Assembly (NCBI GenBank): GCA_021770005.1 | Contig: JAETRV010000005.1 | Coordinates: 31,391 to 95,390 of the forward strand | Length of the DNA stretch: 64,000 bases | Direction of reading: 5' to 3' | Source: Anaerotruncus sp. | Lineage (GTDB): Bacteria > Bacillota > Clostridia > Oscillospirales > Ruminococcaceae | Shown: in pieces, positions 1 through 10,121 of the stretch | Layout: each line of letters starts with the position of its first letter | Position numbering within the stretch: the stretch's first letter is position 1 | Translations under genes and position numbers: made by a program | Notes under the pieces: model-generated | What the model saw: only the letters and a program-made list of their open reading frames with translations | What the model was told of the DNA's origin: nothing | The model's database searches: none

Positions 1-681
1 ACCGTGGCTGGTGCAGGCGAATTCGATCGGGAGGTCTTTGATCTTCTCTAGTCCGGCCAGTACATAGGGTTTGAACGGGCCAAAAATGGCGTCGTAATAC
101 CCCTTGAACGCCTGCTCATACTTTTGGGGATACGCCATATGATGATCAAACAGGTACGGCTCACAGTAATGGGCGCCGAGGAAATCGCAGCTAAAGAGTG
201 CCTTTTCCTCTTCGATCCAAGTGAACATCGAATCAGGCCAATGCAAAAACGGCGCGGAAATAAATTTCAACGTTTTTCCGCCAATATCCAAGGTATCCCC
301 GTTCTTGGCAACCTGCACCTTGAGGTCGGTGCGGTTGGTAATATTTTTCAGATAGATGGAACCACCCTGTGAGACGATAATGGTCGCATTGGGAAGGAAT
401 TCCAGAAGCTGTGCGAGACAGCCGGAATGATCCGGCTCATTATGGTTGAGCACAACATAGTCAATCTTTTCCGGATCGACCACTTCCCGGATATTCTCGA
501 GGTACTGCTCAAAATAAGTTTTATGACATGCCTCGATCAAAACATTCTTTTCGCTGCCCTTGACCAGATAGGAATTATACGAGGTGCCGAAATCAGTTGT
601 CATAACGATATCAAACACCCGCATATTCGGATTCAGGATGCCGACCGAGTAGATGCTCTCCGTAATTTTTGCAGATGGCAT
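1..681 (-). CDS. fprA: A-type flavoprotein (flavodiiron protein), C-terminus cut by window edge
   Basis: This is the N-terminal 227 residues of a flavodiiron protein. Such enzymes reduce O2 to water or NO to N2O in the cytoplasm using electrons from rubredoxin. The metallo-beta-lactamase-like domain is visible with the whole diiron ligand set in canonical spacing: H80, E82, D84 (within HNEPDH), H147, D166 and H226. The flavodoxin domain must lie beyond base 1. The ATG at 681 follows a GGAGG Shine-Dalgarno sequence 9 bases upstream. Rubredoxin, its usual electron donor, lies 77 bases upstream on the same strand, so the two are probably co-transcribed. Not listed as a closed reading frame because the stop codon is outside the window. 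Confidence 0.93.
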   Translation of the reverse strand, partial: MPSAKITESIYSVGILNPNMRVFDIVMTTDFGTSYNSYLVKGSEKNVLIEACHKTYFEQYLENIREVVDPEKIDYVVLNHNEPDHSGCLAQLLEFLPNATIIVSQGGSIYLKNITNRTDLKVQVAKNGDTLDIGGKTLKFISAPFLHWPDSMFTWIEEEKALFSCDFLGAHYCEPYLFDHHMAYPQKYEQAFKGYYDAIFGPFKPYVLAGLEKIKDLPIEFACTSHG

Positions 682-718
682 AATTCACATTCCTCCGGAT
701 ATTTTAGGATATAAGGTA

Positions 719-744
719 CGGCCATCTGATTGCTCAAATGGCCG
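719..744 (-). terminator. Weak hairpin between rubredoxin and flavoprotein genes
   Basis: A 7-bp inverted repeat (CGGCCAT/ATGGCCG) with a 12-base loop lies in the 77-base gap. There is no U-run after it, so it is more likely a processing or attenuation hairpin than a true terminator. Confidence 0.3.
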
Positions 745-758
745 CAGAAATGATAAGA

Positions 759-917
759 TCAGGCCTGCTCAAACTGATCCTTGCCCACACCGCAGAGCGG
801 GCAGACAAAATCCTCCGGGACATCCTCCCACTTGGTACCAGGGGCGATCCCTGCATCCGGCTCCCCTTTTGCCGGGTCATAAACATAACCACAAACGCTG
901 CAAACATATTTTTCCAT
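759..917 (-). CDS. Rubredoxin
   Basis: A 52-residue one-iron electron carrier. The four iron ligands are C6 and C9 (CSVCGY) and C39 and C42 (CPLCGVGK), and the usual aromatic core (Y4, Y11, W30, F38) and the [15 protein letters not shown] loop are all present. The ATG at 917 follows AAGGAG. It lies just upstream of an A-type flavoprotein, its known redox partner in O2/NO reduction in anaerobes. Its own promoter is readable upstream, between it and the end of uvrA. The frame is complete. Confidence 0.96.
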   Translation of the reverse strand: MEKYVCSVCGYVYDPAKGEPDAGIAPGTKWEDVPEDFVCPLCGVGKDQFEQA

Positions 918-960
918 ATTACAAGACTCCTTTACTCAAAATCTTTGGGATTATGCGGCA

Positions 961-989
961 AGTATACCACAAAGGTCTATATTTGTAAA
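961..989 (-). promoter_or_regulatory. Sigma-A type promoter for rubredoxin/flavoprotein
   Basis: On the minus strand: -35 TTTACA (984-989), a 17-base spacer, -10 TATACT (961-966). It sits 44 bases before the rubredoxin ATG, so this pair is expressed independently of the uvr operon. Confidence 0.65.
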
Positions 990-1001
990 TACCCCTACGC
1001 A

Positions 1002-3824
1002 CTATCTTAACAATTTTTTTAGATATTGCCCTGTATAGGACGCGGAAACTGCGCAAACCTCTTCGGGTGTGCCTGATGCGACCACCATTCCACCTTGATC
1101 CCCTCCCTCGGGTCCGAGGTCGATGATGTAGTCAGCAGTTTTGATCACCTCGAGGTTATGCTCGATCGTGATCACCGTATTTCCGGAGTCCACAATCTTT
1201 TGTAAAACGTCGATCAGCCGGTGGACATCAGCAGTATGCAGGCCGGTAGTGGGCTCGTCCAGAATATAAACCGTTTTCCCGGTTGGACGCTTGGAAAGCT
1301 CGGTTGCCAATTTGACCCGCTGCGCTTCCCCACCCGAAAGGGTGGTTGCGGGCTGGCCAAGTTTGACATATCCCAGCCCTACATCATAGAGGGTCTGTAT
1401 CTTGCGCGCGATCTTCGGCAGATTTTTGAAAAATTCTAGCCCTTCTTCCACCGTCATATCCAGCACGTCATAGATCGATTTTCCCTTATATTTTACCTCA
1501 AGGGTTTCACGATTATACCGCTTGCCTTTGCAGACCTCACAGGGAACATAGATGTCGGGCAGGAAATGCATCTCGATGCAGACGATCCCATCCCCTTCAC
1601 AGGCTTCGCACCGTCCCCCTTTGACATTGAACGAAAATCTTCCGGACTTATAGCCGCGCATCTTGGCATCATTGGTCTGTGCAAAGACCTCCCGGATATC
1701 GGTAAATACCCCGGTATAGGTCGCCGGGTTAGAACGGGGCGTGCGTCCAATCGGTGACTGGTTGATGTCAATCACCTTATCAATCAGCTCGATCCCCTCA
1801 ATGTCAACATGTTTTCCCGGCTTCACACGGGGATTGGTCAATTCGTGGGTCAGCCGCTTGAATAGGACTTCGTTAATCAGCGAACTTTTCCCCGACCCTG
1901 AGACGCCGGTAACCGCAGTAAATACGCCCAAGGGGATGTCCACATCAATCTCCTTGAGGTTATTTTCTGCGGCGCCACGGATTTTCAAAAAGCTGCCGTT
2001 TCCTTTCCGACGGACCGATGGAACCGGTATCTGCTTTTTACCGGATAGATATTGCCCAGTGATCGACTTAGGGCAAGCTTTGATCTGTTCGAGAGACCCC
2101 GCGCAGACGATTTCTCCTCCATGTACACCCGCGCCTGGCCCGACATCCACAATATAGTCTGCTGCATACATCGTGTCCTCGTCATGTTCCACAACAATCA
2201 AGGTATTGCCCAGATCGCGCAGACGCTGCAGGGTCGTAATCAGCTTATCGTTGTCCCGCTGATGCAGCCCAATCGAAGGCTCGTCCAGAATATAGAGCAC
2301 TCCCATCAGAGAGGAACCAATTTGGGTTGCGAGCCGGATGCGCTGGCTTTCCCCACCCGAAAGGGTTCCGGATGAACGAGAAAGGGTCAGATATTCTAAA
2401 CCTACGCTCTGCAAAAATCCGAGCCGCTCTTTGATCTCTTTGATAATCAATTCGGAGATCATCTGCTCCCGCTCGGTGAGTTCCAGTTTGTCGAGAAACG
2501 CGAGCGCCTGCACCACCGACATCCGACAGAACTGACTGATGTTCAGCCCGCCGACTGTCACTGCCAGAACGGTTTTATTCAGCCTGTCGCCGTGGCAGGA
2601 AGGACATTCCACACTGTTCATCCAGGTGGTGATCTCTTCTCGCATCCAGCTCGAGTTGGTCTCGCGGAAGCGGCGTTCCAGATTGTTTACAATCCCCTCA
2701 AAGTCGGTGTAGTAGGTGCCCTTTGAGGAACCGGTCTCCCGATGCATCTCAATCTTTTCTCCATGAGTACCATAAAGCAGCAGATCAATCGCTTTTTTCG
2801 GCAGGTTCTTCACTGGCGTATCGAGTGAAAAACCGTAATGATTGGCCAGTCCTTCAAAATACATCTGTGCGATACCGCCCTCAGCATAGTACCAGCCCGA
2901 CGCGCGGATTGCCCCTTCCCGGATGGTCAACTTTTTGTTGGGGATCACCAGATCAGGGTCGACTTTTAAGAAGGTCCCCAAGCCGGTACATTTATCACAG
3001 GCGCCATAAGGCGCGTTGAACGAAAACATGCGCGGGGTCAGTTCTTCGATGCTGACCTCGTCGTGTTCTGGGCAGGAGTAATTCTGGGAAAAGAGCAGTT
3101 CCTCCTCCCCAGCCAGCACGACCACCAGACCACCCGATAACCCTACCGCAGTTTCGAGCGAATCCGCGAGCCGGGATTTAATTTCCGCCTTGAGCACCAA
3201 ACGGTCAACGACAATTTCAATCGTATGCTTTTTGTTTTTTTCCAGTTTGATCTCTTCCGAGAGGTCATAGACATTGCCATCTACCCGTACCCGCACATAT
3301 CCCGACCGGCGAGCCGCGTCAAACTCTCGGATGTGCTCCCCTTTCCGTCCGCGGACGGTCGGAGCCAAGATTTGAAGGCGTGTCCCCTCTGGCAAGCTCA
3401 TTACCTTGTCAACCATCTGGTCAATTGTCTGCTGCTGGATCGGCCTGCCGCAGACCGGACAGTGTGGGATTCCGATTCGCGCATAGAGCAAGCGGAGGTA
3501 ATCATAGATCTCTGTAACCGTTCCAACCGTGGAACGGGGGTTTTTCGAGGTGGTTTTTTGGTCGATTGAGATCGCTGGGGACAGCCCTTCGATGCTATCT
3601 ACATCAGGTTTTTCCATCTGCCCCAAAAACTGTCTTGCATAACTTGACAAACTTTCCACATATCGCCGTTGTCCGTCTGCATAGATGGTATCAAACGCCA
3701 AAGAGCTTTTTCCCGACCCAGAAAGCCCTGTAAAGACAATTAACTTGTCACGCGGGATCTCGAGATCGACACTTTTCAGGTTATGTTCCCGCGCGCCTTT
3801 CACTACAATTTTATCTAAAGCCAA
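1002..3824 (-). CDS. uvrA: Excinuclease ABC subunit A
   Basis: The damage-recognition ATPase of nucleotide excision repair, 940 residues, the normal UvrA length. Both ABC modules are complete: Walker A motifs [14 protein letters not shown] and [14 protein letters not shown], two LSGGE(S/A)QR signatures, and two ILDEP Walker B motifs. Zinc-binding CxxC pairs are visible ([39 protein letters not shown]). I chose the TTG at 3824, 8 bases after GGAGG, over an in-frame upstream codon with no Shine-Dalgarno, because homologues begin near [14 protein letters not shown]. The start overlaps the acetyltransferase stop by 14 bases, so it is translated within the uvrB-GNAT-uvrA operon and is probably under the same SOS control. 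Confidence 0.97.
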   Translation of the reverse strand: MALDKIVVKGAREHNLKSVDLEIPRDKLIVFTGLSGSGKSSLAFDTIYADGQRRYVESLSSYARQFLGQMEKPDVDSIEGLSPAISIDQKTTSKNPRSTVGTVTEIYDYLRLLYARIGIPHCPVCGRPIQQQTIDQMVDKVMSLPEGTRLQILAPTVRGRKGEHIREFDAARRSGYVRVRVDGNVYDLSEEIKLEKNKKHTIEIVVDRLVLKAEIKSRLADSLETAVGLSGGLVVVLAGEEELLFSQNYSCPEHDEVSIEELTPRMFSFNAPYGACDKCTGLGTFLKVDPDLVIPNKKLTIREGAIRASGWYYAEGGIAQMYFEGLANHYGFSLDTPVKNLPKKAIDLLLYGTHGEKIEMHRETGSSKGTYYTDFEGIVNNLERRFRETNSSWMREEITTWMNSVECPSCHGDRLNKTVLAVTVGGLNISQFCRMSVVQALAFLDKLELTEREQMISELIIKEIKERLGFLQSVGLEYLTLSRSSGTLSGGESQRIRLATQIGSSLMGVLYILDEPSIGLHQRDNDKLITTLQRLRDLGNTLIVVEHDEDTMYAADYIVDVGPGAGVHGGEIVCAGSLEQIKACPKSITGQYLSGKKQIPVPSVRRKGNGSFLKIRGAAENNLKEIDVDIPLGVFTAVTGVSGSGKSSLINEVLFKRLTHELTNPRVKPGKHVDIEGIELIDKVIDINQSPIGRTPRSNPATYTGVFTDIREVFAQTNDAKMRGYKSGRFSFNVKGGRCEACEGDGIVCIEMHFLPDIYVPCEVCKGKRYNRETLEVKYKGKSIYDVLDMTVEEGLEFFKNLPKIARKIQTLYDVGLGYVKLGQPATTLSGGEAQRVKLATELSKRPTGKTVYILDEPTTGLHTADVHRLIDVLQKIVDSGNTVITIEHNLEVIKTADYIIDLGPEGGDQGGMVVASGTPEEVCAVSASYTGQYLKKLLR

Positions 3825-4338
3825 CCGATTTCCCTCCAAACCATGCATAAACACAGGTATCCAAAATCTGCCCGTTTTTATATACGTTCTTTTTCAGGAT
3901 TCCCTCCAGCTGGAACCCTGCTTTTTCCAATACCCTGCGGGAACCGATATTGACTGCGAACGGTTCCGCAAAGATACGGACCAGCCCTAACATGGGGAAT
4001 GCTTCGGCACAGGCCCGTTTGACCGCTGCGGACATGATCCCCTTCCCCCAGAATGGTTCCCCCAGGAAATAACCAAGCTCGGCTGTTTTGCGGTAGACGT
4101 CGCTCTCCGGCAGGATGCTCACACATCCGACCGCTTCCCCGCCCACAACGATCGCCCGGATATATTTGGGTTGGGGATCGATGGGGTCCAGACAGGACAC
4201 AATAAATGCCTGTGCGTCCTCTAAACGATATGGACTTGGAAAGCTGTCTCGCAGGTTGCGGGACACCGCAGGATTATTTGCGTACCGGCAGAGCGACTCC
4301 ATATCATCCAGGCGCCATTCCCGAAGTAAAAATTTCAT
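3811..4338 (-). CDS. GNAT family N-acetyltransferase (RimJ/RimL type)
   Basis: A 175-residue acetyl-CoA dependent acetyltransferase. The fold is recognisable from the opening LLREWRLDD, the middle strand AVGCVSI, the acetyl-CoA pyrophosphate loop around [14 protein letters not shown], and the closing segment [18 protein letters not shown] typical of RimJ/RimL-like enzymes that modify protein N-termini or small amines. The substrate cannot be told. The ATG at 4338 follows GGGGGAG; the longer open frame upstream lies inside uvrB and is not used. It sits 16 bases after uvrB and overlaps uvrA, so it is expressed with the excinuclease, though this may be just operon hitch-hiking. Confidence 0.85.
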   Translation of the reverse strand: MKFLLREWRLDDMESLCRYANNPAVSRNLRDSFPSPYRLEDAQAFIVSCLDPIDPQPKYIRAIVVGGEAVGCVSILPESDVYRKTAELGYFLGEPFWGKGIMSAAVKRACAEAFPMLGLVRIFAEPFAVNIGSRRVLEKAGFQLEGILKKNVYKNGQILDTCVYAWFGGKSVGFR

Positions 4339-4354
4339 CACAACTCCCCCCTCT

Positions 4355-6364
4355 TTATTTCGGCACCGGCGTTTTGCCCGGGCGGGTCTTATCCTGTTCC
4401 TGTTTGAGTTTGGTAATCTTGTCGCGCAGGTAAGCAGCGTGCTCAAACTCAAGAATTTTTGCCGCATTTTTCATCTCGGCGGTCAGCTTGGCGATCAATG
4501 CCTCCCGCTCTTTATAACTCATCTTTTTGCCGGGCTTTTTCTTTCCGCCGACTGTCTCCTCCTTGGCGGAGATTTCCAACACATCGCGGATTTCTTTGGT
4601 GATCGTTTTTGGGGTAATCCCGTGTTCCCGGTTGTAGGCGAGCTGGATTTCCCGGCGGCGGTAGGTTTCGCGGAGCGCGTTCTCCATCGAGTTGGTTACA
4701 CTGTCCGCATACATGATGACCTTTCCCTGCGCATTGCGCGCCGCACGCCCGATCGTCTGTACCAAAGAGGTCTCACTGCGCAGGAAGCCTTCCTTGTCTG
4801 CATCCAGGATTGCGACAAGCGAGACCTCTGGAATATCCAAACCTTCCCGCAGCAGGTTGATGCCAACCAGCACATCGAACTCCCCGAGACGCAGATCACG
4901 GATGATTTCCATCCGCTCGATCGTGTCGATGTCGTGATGCATATATCGGATTTTGACCCCCATATTTTCCATATAAGCGGTCAAATCCTCGGCCATCTTT
5001 TTGGTCAGTGTGGTGACCAGCACCCGTTCCCCTACCGCTGTACGCTGGTTGATCTCAGAAAGCAGGTCATCGATCTGCCCTTCCACCGGACGGACCTCGA
5101 CCTCCGGGTCTACCAGCCCGGTTGGACGGATTACCTGTTCAACGATCTGTGCGCTTTTGCCGCGTTCCAGCTCACCTGGGGTCGCGCTGACAAAAATAAT
5201 CTGGTTGAGCTTGCTGTAGAATTCGTCGAAATTGAGTGGACGGTTATCAAGTGCGGAAGGCAGACGGAACCCATAGTCAATCAGGCTGGTTTTGCGGGCG
5301 CGGTCCCCGCCATACATCCCCCTCACTTGCGGCAGGGTGACATGCGATTCATCCACAAAAAACAGGAAATCTTTAGGGAAATAGTCAAGCAGCGTATACG
5401 GGACACTGCCCGGTTCCCGTCCCGAGATCACCCGCGAATAGTTCTCGATCCCCTTGCAGAACCCGATCTCCTGAAGCATTTCGATGTCATAGTTGGTGCG
5501 CTCCGCGATCCGCTGGGCCTCGATCAGCTTGTCCCGACTTTTGAAATAGGCAACCCGTTCCTCGCATTCCCGGCGGATATCCTCAATTGCGACCGACATT
5601 TTTTCGGGCGGTACAATATAATGGGAGGCCGGGTAGATCGCCACATGGTTGACCACGTTTTTGACCTCCCCGGTCACGGTGTTGATCTCGGTGATCCGGT
5701 CGATCTCATCCCCGAAAAACTCCACTCGGATTGCGGTATCCCCCGAATAAGCTGGGAACATCTCCACTACATCCCCACGCACCCGGAATTTGTTGCGCAC
5801 AAAATTGATGTCGTTGCGCTCGTACTGGATTTCCACCAGTTTTTTAATCAGCTCGTCCCGATCCTTCGTCATACCAGTGCGCAATGAGATCACCATGTTG
5901 TGGTAATCGATCGGGTCACCGAGGGTGTAGATGCAGGAGACACTTGCCACGATAATCACATCTCGACGCTCTCCAAGCGCGGCAGTTGCCGAGTGGCGCA
6001 GCCGTTCGATCTCATCGTTGATGGCGGAATCTTTCTCAATATAAGTATCGGTATGGGCAATATATGCTTCTGGCTGGTAGTAGTCATAATAGGATACAAA
6101 ATATTCCACCGCATTATGCGGGAAAAATTCCTTGAACTCAGAACAGAGTTGGGCCGCCAGTGTTTTATTGTGGGCGAGGACAAGGGTCGGGCGGTTGACA
6201 TTTGCAATGACATTTGCCATCGTGAAGGTCTTCCCCGAGCCGGTAACCCCAAGCAAGGACTGTTCTTTCATTCCGCTCAAAACCCCATTGGTCAGCTTTT
6301 CGATTGCCTGAGGCTGATCCCCTGTTGCCTGATAGGGCGCTACAAGTTCAAATCGTTCCGGCAT
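4355..6364 (-). CDS. uvrB: Excinuclease ABC subunit B
   Basis: The DNA-loading helicase-like subunit of nucleotide excision repair, 669 residues. Visible motifs are Walker [14 protein letters not shown], the beta-hairpin region [15 protein letters not shown]-like FFVDESH, the SAT motif [10 protein letters not shown], helicase motif [11 protein letters not shown], and a C-terminal UVR domain ([27 protein letters not shown] region) that binds UvrC. The ATG at 6364 has GGAGG 8 bases upstream; the in-frame extension to 6400 lacks a ribosome site. First gene of the uvrB-GNAT-uvrA operon. Two promoter-like sequences and a LexA-type operator lie upstream. Confidence 0.98.
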   Translation of the reverse strand: MPERFELVAPYQATGDQPQAIEKLTNGVLSGMKEQSLLGVTGSGKTFTMANVIANVNRPTLVLAHNKTLAAQLCSEFKEFFPHNAVEYFVSYYDYYQPEAYIAHTDTYIEKDSAINDEIERLRHSATAALGERRDVIIVASVSCIYTLGDPIDYHNMVISLRTGMTKDRDELIKKLVEIQYERNDINFVRNKFRVRGDVVEMFPAYSGDTAIRVEFFGDEIDRITEINTVTGEVKNVVNHVAIYPASHYIVPPEKMSVAIEDIRRECEERVAYFKSRDKLIEAQRIAERTNYDIEMLQEIGFCKGIENYSRVISGREPGSVPYTLLDYFPKDFLFFVDESHVTLPQVRGMYGGDRARKTSLIDYGFRLPSALDNRPLNFDEFYSKLNQIIFVSATPGELERGKSAQIVEQVIRPTGLVDPEVEVRPVEGQIDDLLSEINQRTAVGERVLVTTLTKKMAEDLTAYMENMGVKIRYMHHDIDTIERMEIIRDLRLGEFDVLVGINLLREGLDIPEVSLVAILDADKEGFLRSETSLVQTIGRAARNAQGKVIMYADSVTNSMENALRETYRRREIQLAYNREHGITPKTITKEIRDVLEISAKEETVGGKKKPGKKMSYKEREALIAKLTAEMKNAAKILEFEHAAYLRDKITKLKQEQDKTRPGKTPVPK

Positions 6365-6395
6365 CGTCCACGCCTCCTTTTCCATTTGATTTTTA

Positions 6396-6424
6396 ATCAT
6401 ATCCTAAAACGTCAAAATATGCAA
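6396..6424 (-). promoter_or_regulatory. Promoter-like sequence proximal to uvrB
   Basis: On the minus strand: -35 TTGCAT (6419-6424), 17-base spacer, -10 TATGAT (6396-6401), 32 bases before the uvrB ATG. It lies downstream of the LexA-like box, so it could give unregulated basal expression. Confidence 0.5.
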
Positions 6425-6476
6425 GCAGTTGTTGTTCCTTTTCCAGTATGGACCACCCGCTATCCCGACATGCAGT

Positions 6477-6488
6477 GAACATAAGTTC
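6477..6488 (-). promoter_or_regulatory. LexA (SOS) operator-like box upstream of uvrB
   Basis: The sequence GAAC-N4-GTTC (14-mer on the minus strand GGAACTTATGTTCA) closely matches the Gram-positive LexA box CGAACATATGTTCG. It begins 10 bases downstream of a -10 element, that is at the expected transcription start, an ideal position for repression. uvrBA are classical SOS genes in Firmicutes. Confidence 0.75.
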
Positions 6489-6498
6489 CAATTACACA

Positions 6499-6527
6499 AC
6501 TATACCATAAAAATCCTCGGTCTGCAA
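6499..6527 (-). promoter_or_regulatory. Main uvrB promoter under the LexA-like box
   Basis: On the minus strand: -35 TTGCAG (6522-6527), exact 17-base spacer, -10 TATAGT (6499-6504). The LexA-like box starts 10 bases downstream, covering the transcription start. Confidence 0.65.
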
Positions 6528-6538
6528 GTGGTTTTCTG

Positions 6539-6582
6539 CAAAAAAACGGCGAAATCCCGGATCCGTTTTCAGGCCCGGGATT
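6539..6582 (-). terminator. Rho-independent terminator after addA
   Basis: Inverted repeat AATCCCGG (6553-6560) with CCGGGATT (6575-6582), followed on the minus strand by a short spacer and a run of seven T. It lies just after the addA stop. Confidence 0.7.
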
Positions 6583-6587
6583 CCATT

Positions 6588-9500
6588 TTAAAATGAGACC
6601 GATGTTCCAAGCGCAAAGGAGTAGATGACACATTCCCTGACCCGCACGCCAAGACTCTCCCCGAGTACCTGACGATAGAGTTCGAGCTGGATACGGTAAT
6701 GCTCAGAAAGCTCCTGCACGTCCCTCACACGGTCGCTCTTGTAATCGACAATGACCGCTTCCCCCTCTTCCAGAAAAACACAGTCAGCGACCCCTTGGAT
6801 GGCGGTCTTGCCGTCTGCATCGAATAGGTCGACATAATTCCCGAGAAGCTCCTGCCCCGCCTCCATGAGGAAACGCAGCTCCCGGTAGACCTGTTCGGAG
6901 GCAAAAATCCGTCCCGCAAGTTCGCTGGAAAAGAAAGTCCGCAGTTTTTCAGGATCGACCGCATCCGCTTCTGCGCGGGAGAGAAATCCCTGTTCCGCCA
7001 TCCGGGCGATTTCGGCAACAGGGTCATCCGCTGCAGCCCGATAATCCGCAAACTGCATGAACTTATGCAGCGCATTCCCGCGCTGAGCGCCGGTCAACCC
7101 GTCCTTTGAAAGGAATGCCGGACGCCGGGTGAACCGGTAGCTTCTCGCGGTCTCCTGCTTTGCGATCTGGGAAACCGCCATCTTGGTTGGAATCCGGGTC
7201 TGCATCTGGAAGGGATAGGAATAGGCAAGCTGCTGGTCCAGTTTGGAAACAAGCGCAGGGTCAGATTCTGGTAGTACCGACTCCTGAACGGTTTCCTCAA
7301 GGGCCGGACTGTCCCGAAGAGGGGTGACCCGTAGCGTGACCGGAGCAGCGTCCGGAACCATATCAGTCTCGATCCCCCATGCGGAAAGCTGTGGGGTAAG
7401 GCCGGGATGGTGCACTGCGGCCATCAACAGCCAGTCCAGATAGCAGGAAGCGCCCCGCACCGGATAGGGCGGCAGCCGGCCCTGACGGTCGGTCTGCACC
7501 ATTAGTCCAGCCAGTTTTTCCGGCGCTTTCTTTTTGGAAATACCGGTGACAATCAGCCGTTCCTTTGCGCGGGTCAGGGCGACATAGAGAACCCGCAGCT
7601 CCTCTGAAAGGGAGGAACGCTCGATCTCAAGCCGGAGCGCCTGCATCGGCACTGTACTGAACTGCTTCATCAGTTCAAAATCCCGGCGCACGCAGGCGAA
7701 TCCCAGTTCAGAATGGAGCAAGGTATTCTGCCATAGATCCTCCTTGTTGAACTGCTTGGCGGTGTCACAGAGAAAGACCACTGGAAATTCCAGTCCTTTT
7801 GAACGGTGGATGCTCATAATCCGTACGACGTCCGCCTGTTCAGAAAGGCTCACCGAAGGGGAAAGATCGCCGCCGCGCTCCAATAAGCGGTCCAGAAAGC
7901 CGACAAATCCGGAAAGCCCCTTATAGCCGCCCGCATGATAGTCACAGGCGTATTGCACAAGCAGCAGCAGGTTGGCATACCGGGTCTGTCCCATCCGCAT
8001 GACGCGGACCTTTGCGGGGTAATCAAACCGGTCATAAATCTTCCGGATCACCTGATCGGCTGTGGAGCAGGACGCAAACTGCCGCAGAGTGAATACCGTT
8101 TCAACCAGCTCTTGGCAGTGTGCGTCCCCTTTTCCGGCGCACTCGTTCACCGCGGCCCAGAGCGGCGCATAACGCTGCTCCAACCGAATCCGAGACAGCT
8201 CATCGGCGGTAAAACCAAAGAATGGAGAGAACATCACCGCCGCAAGGTCAATGTCCAGCAATGGGTTTTCAATTACACGCAGCATGGAAAGCACTGGCGC
8301 AATCTCACGGGTTGTGAGGAAGCTACTCTTTGGCTCCGCCCAGACAGGAACCCCTCGGGCAGAGAGCGCTTCCTGATAGATACAGGCTTTTCTAGAGGGG
8401 GAGCGCATCAGGATACAGATATCCTTCGGGGTGATCCGGCGCATCGTTTCCCCCTCTGCAACCAACATACCCGATTCAAGCAGCCTGGCGATCCGCTCAG
8501 CGACAAAGCCAGCTTCCAGCGTATCGCGCGTCTGTTCCCCGGCATATTCTGAAAGATCGATCAGATCAATTGTGCAGCCTTCTCGCGGATAGTCGGGAAA
8601 CTGCGCCCCCGCTATCAGCTCCTCTTCCTCGTTGTAGTCAATCTCTCCAAGTTGTTCACTCATCAGCGAACGGAAAAAGAAGTTGATGCTTCCTGTGATT
8701 TCAGGCGCACTCCTGAAATTTTTTCCGAGGACGATTCGGGACGGGAAATGGATGCCGTCATAGGGCTGATAGTTTTTCTTTTTCTCCATGAACAGTTCAG
8801 GCATCGCCTGCCGGAATCGGTAGATGCTCTGCTTGACATCCCCGACCATAAACAGGTTCCCCTCGCCTTTGGAGACCGCCCGGAACAGGATTTCCTGTGC
8901 GGCATTGGTGTCTTGGAACTCATCCACCAGAATCTCGTCGTAAAGCTCCGAAACCGATTCTGCAAGGGCGGTCCTGCTGTATCCAGCTCCCGCTGGCTTG
9001 ACCAGCAGTTGGATCGCATACTGTTCCATATCCGAGAAATCCATCAGGTTGCGCTGCTGCTTGGCAGTGGTGTAAGCGCGGTCGAACGCCTTAACCAGCT
9101 CGAATAGGACCTCCACCATCGGGCGCAGGAACGCGATATCCTCCGAAAATTCTTTGGAAGTCGCGCAGAACTGTTTGTCCCGTAAGTCTTCAACCAGTTT
9201 TTTCACCTGGCTGCGCATCCCCTGAACCGCCTCTTTCTGGCTGCCGCCGTTCCGAAGCGGGCTGAGCTTATCAAACGTGAACGCATCCAGCTTTCCGCAG
9301 ATGTTGTCCCACTGTCCATTGGAAACCCGCTCGGAAAGCTGTTCCAACTGAGACAGGTCGTGCAGGAAACCATCCAGATATGCTTTGGACATCGCTTGAT
9401 CTAGCTTGATGATAGAAAGCGCGCGGCGGGTCAAGCCAAGTGCGTATGAGATCGCTTCCTTGGCATGTGCGAGAATACTTTTTCCCCAGATGGTATCTTC

Positions 9501-10121
9501 CACTGGGAGCGTGCCGTCATAGAAACCGAGCTTATGATCGAGCCAGTCGTTGTAGAATGGGTGGGAGCGGACAAAATCGTAGAGCCGGAACAGGGTGGAA
9601 AATACCCGGCTGTCATCCCGTCCGGAGCTGAGCAGCTCGACCAGACGGGCAAACGTCCCGTCCATCCCGTCAGCGTGGAACCGTTCGACCGTATCATGAG
9701 CAATATCTCGGCGAAGAATGTCCAGCTCTTTTTCGTCCCCAGTGCGTACATTGGAGGGAATCCCGAGTTTTTGAAAGTTGGTGCGGATCAGTTCGAGGCA
9801 GAATGCGTGGATCGTGCTGATCTGTGCCCGCTCGAGCAGAAGCTGCTGCCGCTGCAACCGTTCGTCGGCGGGATTTTCAGCGATCATCCCGCTGATCCGC
9901 GCCATGATCCGCTGTTTCATTTCGAGTGCAGCCGCATTGGAGAAGGTCACTACTAGCATCCGGTCGGCATCAATCGGATGCTCCGAATCCACAATCCGGC
10001 CGATCACACGCTCGACCAGCACAGCTGTTTTTCCGCTTCCTGCCGCTGCTGAAACGAGCACAGTACCACCGCGCGCTCGGATGGCATCGGATTGCTGCGG
10101 CGTCCATTTTTTCTCAGGCAT
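6588..10121 (-). CDS. addA: Helicase-nuclease AddA
   Basis: The 3'-5' helicase and nuclease subunit of AddAB, which processes double-strand breaks for RecA loading. 1177 residues, close to the roughly 1200 usual in Firmicutes. The UvrD-like helicase begins with the Q-motif and Walker A SAAAGSGKTAVL near residues 24-35, then LVDEFQDTN (motif II) and VRIMSIHRSKGLEFPVVF. The C-terminal nuclease domain keeps its active site: GNALHKFMQFADY, then GVADCVF and VIVDYKSDRV, and the YRIQLELYRQVL helix. The ATG at 10121 overlaps the addB stop by 8 bases, showing translational coupling. A terminator follows. Confidence 0.97.
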   Translation of the reverse strand: MPEKKWTPQQSDAIRARGGTVLVSAAAGSGKTAVLVERVIGRIVDSEHPIDADRMLVVTFSNAAALEMKQRIMARISGMIAENPADERLQRQQLLLERAQISTIHAFCLELIRTNFQKLGIPSNVRTGDEKELDILRRDIAHDTVERFHADGMDGTFARLVELLSSGRDDSRVFSTLFRLYDFVRSHPFYNDWLDHKLGFYDGTLPVEDTIWGKSILAHAKEAISYALGLTRRALSIIKLDQAMSKAYLDGFLHDLSQLEQLSERVSNGQWDNICGKLDAFTFDKLSPLRNGGSQKEAVQGMRSQVKKLVEDLRDKQFCATSKEFSEDIAFLRPMVEVLFELVKAFDRAYTTAKQQRNLMDFSDMEQYAIQLLVKPAGAGYSRTALAESVSELYDEILVDEFQDTNAAQEILFRAVSKGEGNLFMVGDVKQSIYRFRQAMPELFMEKKKNYQPYDGIHFPSRIVLGKNFRSAPEITGSINFFFRSLMSEQLGEIDYNEEEELIAGAQFPDYPREGCTIDLIDLSEYAGEQTRDTLEAGFVAERIARLLESGMLVAEGETMRRITPKDICILMRSPSRKACIYQEALSARGVPVWAEPKSSFLTTREIAPVLSMLRVIENPLLDIDLAAVMFSPFFGFTADELSRIRLEQRYAPLWAAVNECAGKGDAHCQELVETVFTLRQFASCSTADQVIRKIYDRFDYPAKVRVMRMGQTRYANLLLLVQYACDYHAGGYKGLSGFVGFLDRLLERGGDLSPSVSLSEQADVVRIMSIHRSKGLEFPVVFLCDTAKQFNKEDLWQNTLLHSELGFACVRRDFELMKQFSTVPMQALRLEIERSSLSEELRVLYVALTRAKERLIVTGISKKKAPEKLAGLMVQTDRQGRLPPYPVRGASCYLDWLLMAAVHHPGLTPQLSAWGIETDMVPDAAPVTLRVTPLRDSPALEETVQESVLPESDPALVSKLDQQLAYSYPFQMQTRIPTKMAVSQIAKQETARSYRFTRRPAFLSKDGLTGAQRGNALHKFMQFADYRAAADDPVAEIARMAEQGFLSRAEADAVDPEKLRTFFSSELAGRIFASEQVYRELRFLMEAGQELLGNYVDLFDADGKTAIQGVADCVFLEEGEAVIVDYKSDRVRDVQELSEHYRIQLELYRQVLGESLGVRVRECVIYSFALGTSVSF

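Noticed and set aside
4115..5887. 590-residue open frame on the plus strand
   Set aside because: It lies antisense to uvrB, which is certain from motifs throughout; the translated product is unlike any protein and results from GC-rich codon bias.
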